Assembly (NCBI RefSeq): GCF_016786325.1
Contig: NZ_JADWYU010000106.1
Span: 1 to 46,486 of the forward strand
From: Frankia nepalensis
Lineage (GTDB): Bacteria > Actinomycetota > Actinomycetes > Frankiales > Frankiaceae
Direction of reading: 5' to 3'
DNA: 46,486 bases
Each line of letters opens with the position of its first letter. The first letter of the stretch is position 1. Below are positions 16,404 to 23,905 of this stretch, one piece after another. The position numbers and the translations under genes are program-made. The notes under the pieces are model-generated. The model was not told the DNA's origin. It searched no databases and saw nothing but the letters and a program-made list of their open reading frames with translations.

Positions 16404-17048
16404 GTGCGAACTGGGGCGAACCTCCCCTCCTTCGTCGAATGCCCGATATGGGTACGCCACGGCGCGGTGCCGCGGAAAGACTGCCGCGTGGTCATCGAGA
16501 GCATGTCCAACGCCTCGACGGTCATGGGCGGTGTGCTGCGCCAGAGCCATGACAGCGTCGACCTCCGGATGCGTCGATGCCTGGAACACCAGGTGTCCGC
16601 CACGGACGCGGCGGCCGTCCTGTCGGCGATGCGGACGACCGTCGACCAGGTACTCGACCCCGGCTCCCTGGATGGCGTCGGGTTCGACGGCCCGAAGTTC
16701 TGCAGCTACCCGCCCGGCGGCTATTTCCGCGCCCACAATGACCGTTCCGAGGATCCCGCGGACCCCGGCGTGGTACGAGGACGGCAGTTCTCGGTCGTCT
16801 GTCTCCTCAACGACGACGACCCGTCCGACCAGCTGCCCGCATTCGACGGCGGAGTACTGGTCATCCACGCGCCCCTCGGGGACGGGCGCCGCGAACCGCG
16901 GAATATCGCGATGAGGGCCGGATCCGTCGCGGTGTTCGCGGCCGATCTGCTGCACGAGGTCCGGCCGGTGCGCGGCGGCATCCGCTACTCGGCGATCGGC
17001 TGGCTTTTCCAGAAGACACCGGCGCACCAGGAACCGCACCAGGGATGA
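16404..17048 (+). CDS. 2-oxoglutarate/Fe(II)-dependent oxygenase (prolyl-4-hydroxylase-like)
   Basis: 214 residues from GTG 16404, which follows a run of six G's (16393-16398). The frame is open farther upstream but has no better start. The double-stranded beta-helix signature is clear: FCSYPPGGYFRAHNDRSED gives the H-x-D iron ligands (His111, Asp113); FDGGVLVIHAPL is the typical strand; LLHEVRPVRGGIRYSAIGW gives the distal iron ligand His184 and Arg194 for 2-oxoglutarate. This P4Hc/2OG-FeII_Oxy_3 subfamily hydroxylates peptides or small molecules. The substrate is unknown. It heads a tight four-gene operon with two glycosyltransferases, so hydroxylation followed by glycosylation of one product is a reasonable reading. 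The ATGA overlap with the next gene suggests coupled translation. Confidence 0.85.
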   Translation: MRTGANLPSFVECPIWVRHGAVPRKDCRVVIESMSNASTVMGGVLRQSHDSVDLRMRRCLEHQVSATDAAAVLSAMRTTVDQVLDPGSLDGVGFDGPKFCSYPPGGYFRAHNDRSEDPADPGVVRGRQFSVVCLLNDDDPSDQLPAFDGGVLVIHAPLGDGRREPRNIAMRAGSVAVFAADLLHEVRPVRGGIRYSAIGWLFQKTPAHQEPHQG

Positions 17049-17056
17049 GGAGACCA

Positions 17057-17824
17057 GTGGCCAGTATTCACGGTGACGTCAACGAGCGGATGGAGCTTCG
17101 GGTCACGGCCGACCTGGTCGGCGAGTTCAGGCCCGAGCTGGCCGCGTTCCTGGGGAGCCTCGACCTCGGCCGCCTCCTCGAGGAGGTGTTCATGCCGCTG
17201 ACCACCGCCGCCCGCACGAGGGTGGCCGTCGCCTACGAGGAACGGGCCTGGCCGCCCGCGGGAGTCGGTGCCCGGGCCCTGCGGGGGGTGGCGCTGGCCG
17301 TCGTGAGCGACGACGGCCAGTCCCTGCTGACGCCAGTGGTGCTGTCGCCGCAGCACGTCACCAACGTCGGGCTCGCGGCGGCGCTCACGAAGATCCTGCT
17401 CGAGGATCTCGCGGCCGATGGCACGGAATGGGTCACGATATTCGTCAACCAGCGGTCGAAGGTGGTCGCGGGCGAGCTCATGGGCGCGGGTTTCGAACCC
17501 AGGGCCGCCAGGGTGGTCACCGGGGAGACGGAGTTCACGGCGTTCGCGTCGGTACCGACCGGCGTGCTCGAGTCGCTGGGGCTCGCCGACACCCGCCTCG
17601 GGGACGTCCTCGCCCTCAATCTCGACCGGGCGCACATCTCCCGGCTGACGGCGTTTCATCTCTCGCTCGCCGCCGGTCTGACCAACTACTGGGCCGACCG
17701 CGCGCGCTGGGCCGAGGTGTTCCCCGGGTTCATCGACTGGGCGACGCTGCCGCCGGGCGGGATAACCGGCACTCCGGGGCCGGCGATCGACCCCGTCGAC
17801 CCGGTGGTCATCGTCGATAGGTGA
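17057..17824 (+). CDS. Unknown protein, weak GNAT-acyltransferase resemblance
   Basis: 255 residues from GTG 17057, with GAGGAG 5 bases upstream. An in-frame ATG at 17045 overlapping the previous stop is the alternative start. The central part (HVTNVGLAAALTKILLEDL, then TIFVNQRSKVVAGELMGAGFEPRA) has the strand-helix-strand arrangement and the final 'GF' turn typical of GNAT-like acyltransferases, but the pyrophosphate-binding Q/R-x-x-G-x-G/A signature is not clear. The N-terminal third has no recognised domain. There are no membrane segments. It sits between a 2OG oxygenase and two glycosyltransferases on one transcript, suggesting a tailoring or scaffold role in the same pathway. The assignment is tentative and should be read as hypothetical. 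Confidence 0.7.
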   Translation: MASIHGDVNERMELRVTADLVGEFRPELAAFLGSLDLGRLLEEVFMPLTTAARTRVAVAYEERAWPPAGVGARALRGVALAVVSDDGQSLLTPVVLSPQHVTNVGLAAALTKILLEDLAADGTEWVTIFVNQRSKVVAGELMGAGFEPRAARVVTGETEFTAFASVPTGVLESLGLADTRLGDVLALNLDRAHISRLTAFHLSLAAGLTNYWADRARWAEVFPGFIDWATLPPGGITGTPGPAIDPVDPVVIVDR

Positions 17825-17837
17825 GCTGGCCGCCCCG

Positions 17838-18569
17838 ATGACGGCGCCGTCGATCGAGATCGTCATCCGTTCCTACTACCGTGACCTCCGCTGGCTCGAC
17901 CTGTCGCTGCGTTCGATCGAGAGGTTCGCCACGGGACACGACCAGGTCGTCGTCGTGGTTCCGCGGAGCAGCCTGCCGAGAATCCCCAGCGAGATTCCGC
18001 TGCCCAGGCCCGGAGTGCGGCTGCGCGTCTGCCGCGACTACCCCGACGACTACGTGGGCCAGCAGATCACGAAACTGCACGCCGACCGGTACTCCGCCGC
18101 GGACGTGATCCTCCACCTCGACTCCGACCAGGTCTTCGTCGAGCCCTGTGACCTGCGGGCGCGGCTGTTCAGCGGATCCCTGCCACGCGTGTCGTACGAC
18201 ACCGGCGGGCGAAGACCAGGACCGGACGGATGGCGCCGGTGCCCGGAGGTCTTCTTCGGCCGGCCGATCGACTGGGACCTGACGGCCCCGCCGCCGCTGA
18301 CGCTTCCCCGGCACGTCTACCCCGCGCTCCGGAGATACTGCGAGGCCCGGCACGGCGTCTCGCTGTCCTCCTATGCGCGGGCCACCGCGCCGCACCGCCT
18401 CTGCGAGGTCGCGCTGCTGCGCGGTTTCGTCCTGCTGACCGAACCGGACCACTACCGGTGGGTGGACGTGCGGGACACCGATCCGCTCCCGGAATGCCGG
18501 ACGTTCTGGAGCCGCCTCCAGACGCCGGACTCGGCGGCGGACCAACTCCCAGCGGAACTCAGGCGATGA
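17838..18569 (+). CDS. GT-A-like glycosyltransferase (DUF6492-type)
   Basis: 243 residues. ATG 17838, 13 bases after the previous stop, with AGGTGAG-like sequence upstream. The opening IEIVIRSYYRDLRWLDLSLRSI and the segment VILHLDSDQVFVEPCDL form a GT-A nucleotide-sugar fold with a D-S-D metal-binding motif. The arrangement (R-S-Y-x-x-D near the N-terminus, Y-V-G-Q-Q-I-T-K-L-H-A-D, then L-D-S-D) matches the DUF6492 glycosyltransferase-like group. The sugar donor is not known. It overlaps the next glycosyltransferase gene by four bases (ATGA), so both are translated together and probably act on the same acceptor. Confidence 0.75.
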   Translation: MTAPSIEIVIRSYYRDLRWLDLSLRSIERFATGHDQVVVVVPRSSLPRIPSEIPLPRPGVRLRVCRDYPDDYVGQQITKLHADRYSAADVILHLDSDQVFVEPCDLRARLFSGSLPRVSYDTGGRRPGPDGWRRCPEVFFGRPIDWDLTAPPPLTLPRHVYPALRRYCEARHGVSLSSYARATAPHRLCEVALLRGFVLLTEPDHYRWVDVRDTDPLPECRTFWSRLQTPDSAADQLPAELRR

Positions 18570-19447
18570 GCCGCGACCAGCCGGTCTCCGTGGTGATCTC
18601 GACGTTTCAGGAGGGCGACGCGCTGGCGGCGACCGTCGCGTCACTCGACGAGGCGGAAGACGCGCCCCACGAGATCATCGTGGTGGACGACGGCAGTACC
18701 GACGGCAGCTGCGACCGGGCGTGGCCAGCGCGGGTCCGGGTCCTTCGGCAGGCGCACCACGGCATCGCCGCGGCGCGCAACCGTGGGGCGCGCGTCGCGA
18801 CCCAGCCGGTCGTCGTCTTCCTGGACGCGCACTGCGCCGTCGAGGGGCCGTGGCTGCGCCCCCTGCTGCGGGTGCTTGGCGAGGCGCCTCGAGCACTGGT
18901 CGGGCCGGCGGTGCGAGACGCCGACGACCGGCGCTACGTCGGCTGCGGCGCCGAGATCGTCGACGAGTTGTTCACCTACCGGTGGCGCCGGGCCGCCGCG
19001 GACGAAGGGGTGGTCGAGGTCGGCCTGGTGCCGGGAGGATGCCTGGCGGTCAGGCGCGACACGTTCATGGCGGCCGGCGGATTCGCCGACTTCGAGGGGT
19101 TCGGCGTCGAGGACGTGGAACTCGCGCTGAGGTGGTGGCGAGCGGGACACCCGCTGCTCGGCGTTCCGGAGTCCCTGGTGACCCACAGGTTCCGTGCCAC
19201 GGCTCCCTACCGCCCAGATCACCGGGCGTGGCTGCAGAACGTGCTGCGCACCGCGCTGCTCCATCTCTCCGGAGACCAGCTACGCGCCTGCGTGTCGGCC
19301 TGCACCCGGTTCGAGCTCTTCGGCCCAGCCATCGCGACCGCCCTGGCGAAGCCCTGGATGGAGCTTCATCGCCAGCTGGCGGAGACGGAGCACCGTCCGG
19401 TGGAGGAGTACCTGCGGAGATGGGCGCCAAAAGCCTTCCCTGGCTGA
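18566..19447 (+). CDS. Family 2 glycosyltransferase with GalNAc-transferase-like C-terminus
   Basis: 293 residues. ATG 18566 overlaps the upstream stop. The N-terminal half is a classic GT2 domain: VSVVISTFQEGDALAATVAS, HEIIVVDDGSTDGS and VVFLDAHCAVEGPWL (D-x-H metal site). The C-terminal half has CLAVRRDTFMAAGGFADFEG followed by FGVEDVELALRWWRAGHPL and V-T-H-R-F-R, which resembles the Glyco_transf_7C segment of polypeptide GalNAc transferases and related enzymes. It is cytoplasmic, without membrane segments. It is the last gene of the oxygenase operon and converges on the lipoprotein gene at 19559. A peptide acceptor is an attractive idea given the repeat peptide 1 kb downstream, but that is inference. 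Confidence 0.87.
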   Translation: MSRDQPVSVVISTFQEGDALAATVASLDEAEDAPHEIIVVDDGSTDGSCDRAWPARVRVLRQAHHGIAAARNRGARVATQPVVVFLDAHCAVEGPWLRPLLRVLGEAPRALVGPAVRDADDRRYVGCGAEIVDELFTYRWRRAAADEGVVEVGLVPGGCLAVRRDTFMAAGGFADFEGFGVEDVELALRWWRAGHPLLGVPESLVTHRFRATAPYRPDHRAWLQNVLRTALLHLSGDQLRACVSACTRFELFGPAIATALAKPWMELHRQLAETEHRPVEEYLRRWAPKAFPG

Positions 19448-19558
19448 AGGACGCGTAAGGCACCCTCCTCGCGGATCCTGGTGGGTCGTTCGACCGCCGG
19501 CACACGCACCCTTCCACTGATCAGGACGCCGCGACGGAGACGTGCTTCCTGCCGCTGG

Positions 19559-19990
19559 TCAGCAGTCGATGCCGTGCTCGCTCAGCTCGGCCCTCAGCAC
19601 GCTGAGCGAGGGGTTGTCGGGCCAGCTCTTGTCGTTCTCGACGTCGTGGTCCCTGCCGTTGGCGTCCCGGACGTCGTCGACGTCGAAGTAGTTGGCCAGG
19701 CTGGATTTGCTGGCGTCGTTCTCGAGCTCGACGTCGCACGCGGCGGGATCGGCGTCCGTGTTCACGGACACGTGTGCGTCGTACGCGACGAGCACCGTCT
19801 TGGAGCCCTTCTTCTCCTTGTCGGACGTGACCTCGACCGAGCCGAACCCGTTTGCCTTGAGCTTGTCGGCGAACTTCTTCGCGTTGTTCTTCGACCCGCA
19901 GCCGGTCAGTACCATCGCCACGATGAGAAGCGGTGCCACCAGGACGGCGACGAAAGTCCTGGGAGCGTTCTTTCTCCACCTGAGACTCAT
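19559..19990 (-). CDS. DUF4333-type lipoprotein
   Basis: 143 residues. ATG 19990 with GCAGGAATC upstream. A signal peptide with two arginines near the N-terminus and a hydrophobic core (TFVAVLVAPLLIVAMVLTGC) ends in the lipobox LTGC, so Cys31 should be lipidated and the protein anchored outside the cell membrane. The mature part (~110 residues) is charged and has F-A-D-K-L-K-A-N-G-F-G-S-V-E-V and two further cysteines (C near the middle and at the end), which fits the DUF4333 group of small actinobacterial lipoproteins. The function is unknown. It is transcribed against the flanking plus-strand operons and may be independent of them. Confidence 0.8.
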   Translation of the reverse strand: MSLRWRKNAPRTFVAVLVAPLLIVAMVLTGCGSKNNAKKFADKLKANGFGSVEVTSDKEKKGSKTVLVAYDAHVSVNTDADPAACDVELENDASKSSLANYFDVDDVRDANGRDHDVENDKSWPDNPSLSVLRAELSEHGIDC

Positions 19991-20439
19991 ATGCTGATTC
20001 CTGCCTTCATCCGTGAGTATCCGTCGAGGAGCCGCTGCTCATCGCGTGTCGGGCGGGGTGCGAGCCGGGCGGTCATCTCCAGCCCGGCTGAACCGGGCTC
20101 GGCCGGACAGAAGCCGCGAACCAGGACCACATGACGCCGATGATTCCAGACGTGGCCGGGACCAGGGCCGTCAGTCCGGCGACAGCCCGTCCGGGCGGCG
20201 GCCCCGCTGGGCGCGGCGCTCGCCAGCGGCGGCGATCATGCGTGGGCAGGCCCGCGCGGCGGCGCGAGCGGTGACCGGCGCGAGTAACGCTCGCCGGCAG
20301 TGAGTAGCAGGGCGGCCAAGTCCGGTATCGCCTGCTCATGAGGTCGCTCCCGAGCCAGGTTTCACTGGCGCCGACGGTCAGGCACGCCCCCCGCACCGGC
20401 GGGTGGCACGGAGGCCAGGCCGCGAGCTCAGGAGGAATC
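19991..20439. other. Intergenic region between divergent lipoprotein and repeat-peptide genes
   Basis: 449 bp with no gene I can support. It must hold both promoters. A 7-bp hairpin AGCCCGG/CCGGGCT (20081-20099) and an imperfect GGCG..CGCC hairpin near 20277-20296 are visible. An in-frame ATG at 20338 would add 34 residues to the peptide, but the strong ribosome binding site is at the GTG 20440. Confidence 0.4.
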
Positions 20440-20649
20440 GTGGAGATCACCACCAGTACCACCCCGGCCACCTCGGCACTGGCTCTCGCCGGTCTCAGCA
20501 CGAACCACAGCCAGGTGGTGCTCACGGGGCTGAGCACGAACCACAGCCAGGTGGTGCTCACCGGGTTGAGCACGAACCACAGCCAGGTGGTGCTCACGGG
20601 GCTGAGCACGAACCACAACCAGGTCGTCCTCGTCGCGACGGCCCGCTGA
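20440..20649 (+). CDS. 69-residue peptide with four LSTNHSQVVLTG repeats; candidate multi-core RiPP precursor or peptide signal
   Basis: GTG 20440 is preceded by AGGAGGAATC, one of the best ribosome binding sites in the window. The product has an 18-residue leader-like part (MEITTSTTPATSALALAG), three exact 12-residue repeats LSTNHSQVVLTG, and a fourth variant LSTNHNQVVLVATAR that ends the protein. The four base differences among the first three repeats are all synonymous, so the peptide sequence seems to be under selection. The leader lacks a Sec signal and the peptide has no cysteine, which excludes lanthipeptide or sactipeptide chemistry. Repeated cores behind a short leader, next to an exporter, are the hallmark of multi-core ribosomal peptides and prepro-pheromones. 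No known precursor family is recognised with certainty. It precedes MFS and TPR genes on the same strand by 103 bp. Confidence 0.7.
   Translation: MEITTSTTPATSALALAGLSTNHSQVVLTGLSTNHSQVVLTGLSTNHSQVVLTGLSTNHNQVVLVATAR
20494..20646 (+). repeat. Four in-frame 36-bp repeats inside the peptide gene
   Basis: Units start at 20494, 20530, 20566 and 20602. All share AGCACGAACCACA, and the first three share AGCACGAACCACAGCCAGGT. The fourth unit diverges after NHNQVVL and runs to the stop. The period is exactly 12 codons with no spacer. It is a coding repeat, not a CRISPR array. Confidence 0.95.
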
Positions 20650-20752
20650 CCGCGACGTCCCTCACGCCGGCGGGGCCCGGCGAATCGTCCGGGTCCCGCC
20701 AGCGTCACGCCATCTCCGTCGGACGAGCCGTTGACGGGACCAGCCACGCGCT

Positions 20753-22255
20753 ATGACAGCCATCTCCGAGCCCTCGACGGCCACGACGTCCCCCGCCGGT
20801 GCCGCTCCCGCCGGTGCCACTCCCGCTGGTCCAGCCGACACGGCATCCGCTCGCGCCACCGCGCGCAGCCCTCGACTGGGCGGGGCGGTTCGCGTCCTCC
20901 TGACCGCCGACCTTCTCGCCGCCGTCGGAACCGGGATGACGTTGCCGTTCCTCGTCGTCTACCTCCACGCCGAACGCGGTCTGAGCCTGTCGGTGGCCGG
21001 TGCCGCCGCGGCCTTCGTCGCCCTGGCGAGTTTCGTCGGCAACCCGGTCGGCGGACTGCTCGCCGACCGGGTGGGCCCACGCGCGACGACGGCGGCCGGG
21101 CTGCTCGCGGCCGGAGCGGGAGCCTGGGCGCTGGCGGGTGCCACGACGGCGAGCCAGGCATTGGCCGCCGCGTCGCTGTCGGGCTTCGCGGTGGCGGTCC
21201 AATGGCCGGCCTCGGACGCGTTGCTCGCGCGGCTCGTTCCCGAACAGCTCCGCGCGACGGCATTCGGGGCACGCTTCGCGACCATGAACTTTGGCCTGGC
21301 CGCCGGCGCCGTCCTCGCCGGGCTGCTGGTCAGCGGGACCCAGCCGTCCTATGTCCGGCTGTACCTGCTCGACGCGGCCAGTTTCGTTCTGGCGGCCCCA
21401 CTGCTGGCACTGGTGCGGCTACCGGACCAGCGCGGTCCGGCCAGCCCGAGCGCCGACCGGAGCGCCGACCGGAGCGTCAACCGGCGCGCGGACCGGAGCG
21501 ACGACGGGCGGCCGTCGGGGGACCGGCGGCCGGGACGCTCACGCCGTGACCGGCGCCGCGACGGCTACCGGCGGCTGGCGTCCGACCGGGGTTTCCGACA
21601 CCTCTGGTTGCTCACGGCGGCGCTCGTGACGGTCGGGTATGGCCTGTTCAACTCGGCGTTCCCGGTGCTGGTCACCGTCGGCGTGGGACTGTCCGCCGAG
21701 GTGCTGAGCCTCGCGTTCGCGGCCAACATGGCCACGGTCGTCGTGAGCCAACCGATCATCACCCGCATGATCGCTGGTCGAAGCGCCAGCTCGGTGCTCG
21801 CCGCCGTGGCCGCGGTCTGGGCGGGCACCTGGCTCCTGATGCGGATCGCCCTGCTCACCGAGGGCGCGCCGGCCGTGGGCCTGGTCGTCCTCGCCGCCGT
21901 GACCTTCGCGCTGGCCGAGACGATGCTCGCGCAGACGGTGCCCGCCCTGGTCAACCGACTGGCCACCGACGAGCTGCGCGGCCGGTACAACGCCGGTTCG
22001 GCGCTGGCCTACACCACTGGCTTCGCGGTCGGCCCCGCCGTCGCCGGCCCCGTTCTCGACGCGGGTGGCGGCGGCGTCCTGCTGGTCGGCGCGGCCGGAT
22101 GCTGCTGCCTGCTCGCCTGGCGCGCCACCGGTCTCGGTCGGCACCTGCCGACGGGCACGGACACCGCCGCCGCCCGAGAGGACACCGCCGGCGGCGCGGC
22201 GCCTCGCGCCCGTTCGGTGGACCTCGGCGAAGGGCTGGAGATGGCGACGACATGA
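20753..22255 (+). CDS. MFS transporter (drug/peptide exporter type)
   Basis: 500 residues. After a ~40-residue low-complexity A-G-P-T tail there are about 12 hydrophobic segments starting at LLTADLLAAVGTGMTLPFLV. The loop after TM2 has GNPVGGLLADRVGPR, the G-x-x-x-D-R-x-G-x-R motif of major facilitator proteins; the sequence is most like multidrug efflux (MFS_1) members. The central cytoplasmic loop is enlarged by a degenerate R-S-A-D-R-S repeat rich in arginine and aspartate (about residues 226-268). ATG 20753 has only a weak ribosome binding site, and the 103-bp space after the peptide gene permits read-through or a minor promoter. Its stop overlaps the TPR start (ATGA), so the two are co-translated. 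The likely substrate is the repeat peptide or its mature product (inference). Confidence 0.88.
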   Translation: MTAISEPSTATTSPAGAAPAGATPAGPADTASARATARSPRLGGAVRVLLTADLLAAVGTGMTLPFLVVYLHAERGLSLSVAGAAAAFVALASFVGNPVGGLLADRVGPRATTAAGLLAAGAGAWALAGATTASQALAAASLSGFAVAVQWPASDALLARLVPEQLRATAFGARFATMNFGLAAGAVLAGLLVSGTQPSYVRLYLLDAASFVLAAPLLALVRLPDQRGPASPSADRSADRSVNRRADRSDDGRPSGDRRPGRSRRDRRRDGYRRLASDRGFRHLWLLTAALVTVGYGLFNSAFPVLVTVGVGLSAEVLSLAFAANMATVVVSQPIITRMIAGRSASSVLAAVAAVWAGTWLLMRIALLTEGAPAVGLVVLAAVTFALAETMLAQTVPALVNRLATDELRGRYNAGSALAYTTGFAVGPAVAGPVLDAGGGGVLLVGAAGCCCLLAWRATGLGRHLPTGTDTAAAREDTAGGAAPRARSVDLGEGLEMATT

Positions 22256-23571
22256 CGGACCCATCCACCGGAGCCACCGGCCAGACGCGCGGGAGCGCCA
22301 ACGCCGCCGCCCCGGCCGCGCGAACGATCACAGCCACCGTCGAGTCAGCCACCGTCGAGCCAGGCGCAGTCGAGTCAACCGCCGTCGGACCGGCCGCTGT
22401 CGAGCCGAGCGCCGTCGGACCGGCGGCCGTCAGGCCGGCGGCCGTCGAGCCGGCTGCCCCCGGACCGGCCGGCGTCGAACCGGCCGTCGCCGCGAAGCTC
22501 GCCGCGAGCCTGGAGCGCCGGGCGCTCGGCGACGTCCAGGGAGCTCAGCTCCTGGTTGACGAGGCCGCGGCCAAGGCGGGCACGTACGTCGCGGGCCAGG
22601 ACGATGGCGGCCCGAACGCCGCCACCCTGGCCAACCTGGCGCTCGTCCAGGGGCTGGTCGCCGCGGCGCGCGGCGACACCGAGGCGGCGCTGGAACTGCT
22701 CGCCGCGGCGGCCGGGCGGGCCGAGCGTGCCCCGGGGGAGCTCGGTGCTCGGCTGCGGCTCCACGCGCTGATCGAAGTCGGCGCGCTGCTGCGGGACCGG
22801 GGCGCCTACCTGGACGCCGAGTTCCACCTGCGCGGGGCCGTCGAGGCGGCGACCGGGACGGCCGGCCTGGGGCCCGCGGACGTCGGCCGCGCCTGGAACG
22901 AACTCGGCATCACCCTTCGGTACCGGGGGCGACATGATGAGGCGGCCGACTGCTACGGCCGTGCCCGGGCGCTGCTGACCGCGGTCGGCGGCGAGGGGCC
23001 GCCCAGGGAGCTCGAACTCGAGCTCGCGACCGTCGACCACAACCTGGGCGGGCTGGCGCACGCCCGCGGGGACCTGGCCGCGGCGGAGCACGCCAGCCGC
23101 CGGGCCTTCGACACGCGGCGCCGGCTGCTCGGGGACGAGCATCCGGCCACCGTCGGCGACCTGGGCGCGCTGGCCGCCGTGGTCCTCGACCGCGGCCGCG
23201 TCGAGGAGGCCGTCGGGATGCTCGAAGGCGTGCTGCGGGCGTTCGAGCGCATCCACGGATCCGAGCACTACGAGGTGGCGGTCGCCCTGCACAACCTCGG
23301 CACCGCCTACTTCCTGGCCGGCGACCGGCCACGGGCCGCGGCGGCGCTGCGCCGCGGCCTCGCGCTCAAACGGCGGGCGCTGCACGGCGACCACCCCGAC
23401 CTGGCCTCGACGGCCTGCAACCTGGCCGCCGTCCACCTCGCCGAGGGGGACACCGCGCGGGCGGCCGACCTGTGGGCCGAGGGCGCGCGGGTGCTGCGCG
23501 GGGTCGTCGCGCCCGACCATCCGACGCTGCGCACCTGTCTCGAGTCCCTCGCGGCCCTGCGCGAACCGTGA
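22252..23571 (+). CDS. TPR protein, kinesin-light-chain-like repeats
   Basis: 439 residues from ATG 22252, overlapping the MFS stop. Residues 1-85 are a low-complexity T/A/V/E/P linker with repeats of the type AVEPxAVGPAAV. From about residue 130 come 42-residue TPRs: AWNELGITLRYRGRHDEAAD, DHNLGGLAHARGDLAAAEHA, LHNLGTAYFLAGDRPRAAAA and CNLAAVHLAEGDTARAADLW, with the LGDEHPATV / HGDHPDLAS linkers typical of the kinesin-light-chain TPR_10/12 type. No enzyme, HTH or membrane domain is seen. In Gram-positive RRNPP systems TPR proteins bind small signalling peptides, and in some RiPP loci TPR proteins act as scaffolds; either could fit here. It converges on the cytochrome oxidase operon with only 19 bp between. 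Confidence 0.88.
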   Translation: MTDPSTGATGQTRGSANAAAPAARTITATVESATVEPGAVESTAVGPAAVEPSAVGPAAVRPAAVEPAAPGPAGVEPAVAAKLAASLERRALGDVQGAQLLVDEAAAKAGTYVAGQDDGGPNAATLANLALVQGLVAAARGDTEAALELLAAAAGRAERAPGELGARLRLHALIEVGALLRDRGAYLDAEFHLRGAVEAATGTAGLGPADVGRAWNELGITLRYRGRHDEAADCYGRARALLTAVGGEGPPRELELELATVDHNLGGLAHARGDLAAAEHASRRAFDTRRRLLGDEHPATVGDLGALAAVVLDRGRVEEAVGMLEGVLRAFERIHGSEHYEVAVALHNLGTAYFLAGDRPRAAAALRRGLALKRRALHGDHPDLASTACNLAAVHLAEGDTARAADLWAEGARVLRGVVAPDHPTLRTCLESLAALREP

Positions 23572-23581
23572 CGGCCGTAGG

Positions 23582-23597
23582 CGCCTGCCCTCAGGCG
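23582..23597. terminator. Hairpin between convergent TPR and oxidase subunit IV genes
   Basis: CGCCTG CCCT CAGGCG forms a 6-bp stem with a 4-base loop across the end of the subunit IV gene. A bidirectional terminator is likely, given only 19 bp between the convergent stops. No T-run is present, as is common in this GC range. Confidence 0.4.
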
Positions 23598-23902
23598 ACC
23601 GCCTTTCCGACGAAGTACATGCCGAGCAGGCTGGCGGCCATGAGCACGACCCAGAGGTCCGTGAGCCGGCGGAGCAGCGCGGGCGCGTGCCGTACCTCCA
23701 TGAACTCACGCATGATGATCCGGACCTTGACCAGCGCGAGGATGATCGCGCTCACGGTGACCGCGGTGCTCGCCGTCGGAGCGCCGCCGTCGTCGGCGGA
23801 ACGGTCGATCCACAAATAGATCAGAGTGATCGCCGACAGTACGGCCCAGACGGCGAGGAGCCGTTTGTCGATCGCGGTCTTCTTGTTGAGTGCGGTCTTC
23901 AC
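23591..23902 (-). CDS. Cytochrome c oxidase subunit IV-like membrane protein
   Basis: 103 residues with three hydrophobic helices: RLLAVWAVLSAITLIYLWI, VTVSAIILALVKVRIIMREFM and LWVVLMAASLLGMYFVG. The segment A-I-I-L-A-L-V-K-V-R-I-I-M-R-E-F-M-E-V-R-H-A-P is the characteristic middle part of the prokaryotic cytochrome c oxidase subunit IV (CtaF/COX4_pro) family. It is a small accessory subunit of haem-copper oxidases or NorE-associated complexes. It directly follows the subunit III gene and is the last gene of a four-gene minus-strand operon. Catalytic subunits I and II are not in the window. Confidence 0.85.
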   Translation of the reverse strand: MKTALNKKTAIDKRLLAVWAVLSAITLIYLWIDRSADDGGAPTASTAVTVSAIILALVKVRIIMREFMEVRHAPALLRRLTDLWVVLMAASLLGMYFVGKAVA

Positions 23903-23905
23903 GAG

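Noticed and set aside
20428-20640. Minus-strand frame with repeated TTWLWFVL segments opposite the repeat peptide
   Set aside because: It is the shadow of the plus-strand repeats. It has no ribosome binding site of its own, and the synonymous pattern fits the plus frame.
20494-20646. 36-bp repeats as a CRISPR array
   Set aside because: The units are directly adjacent with no unique spacers and stay in one reading frame.
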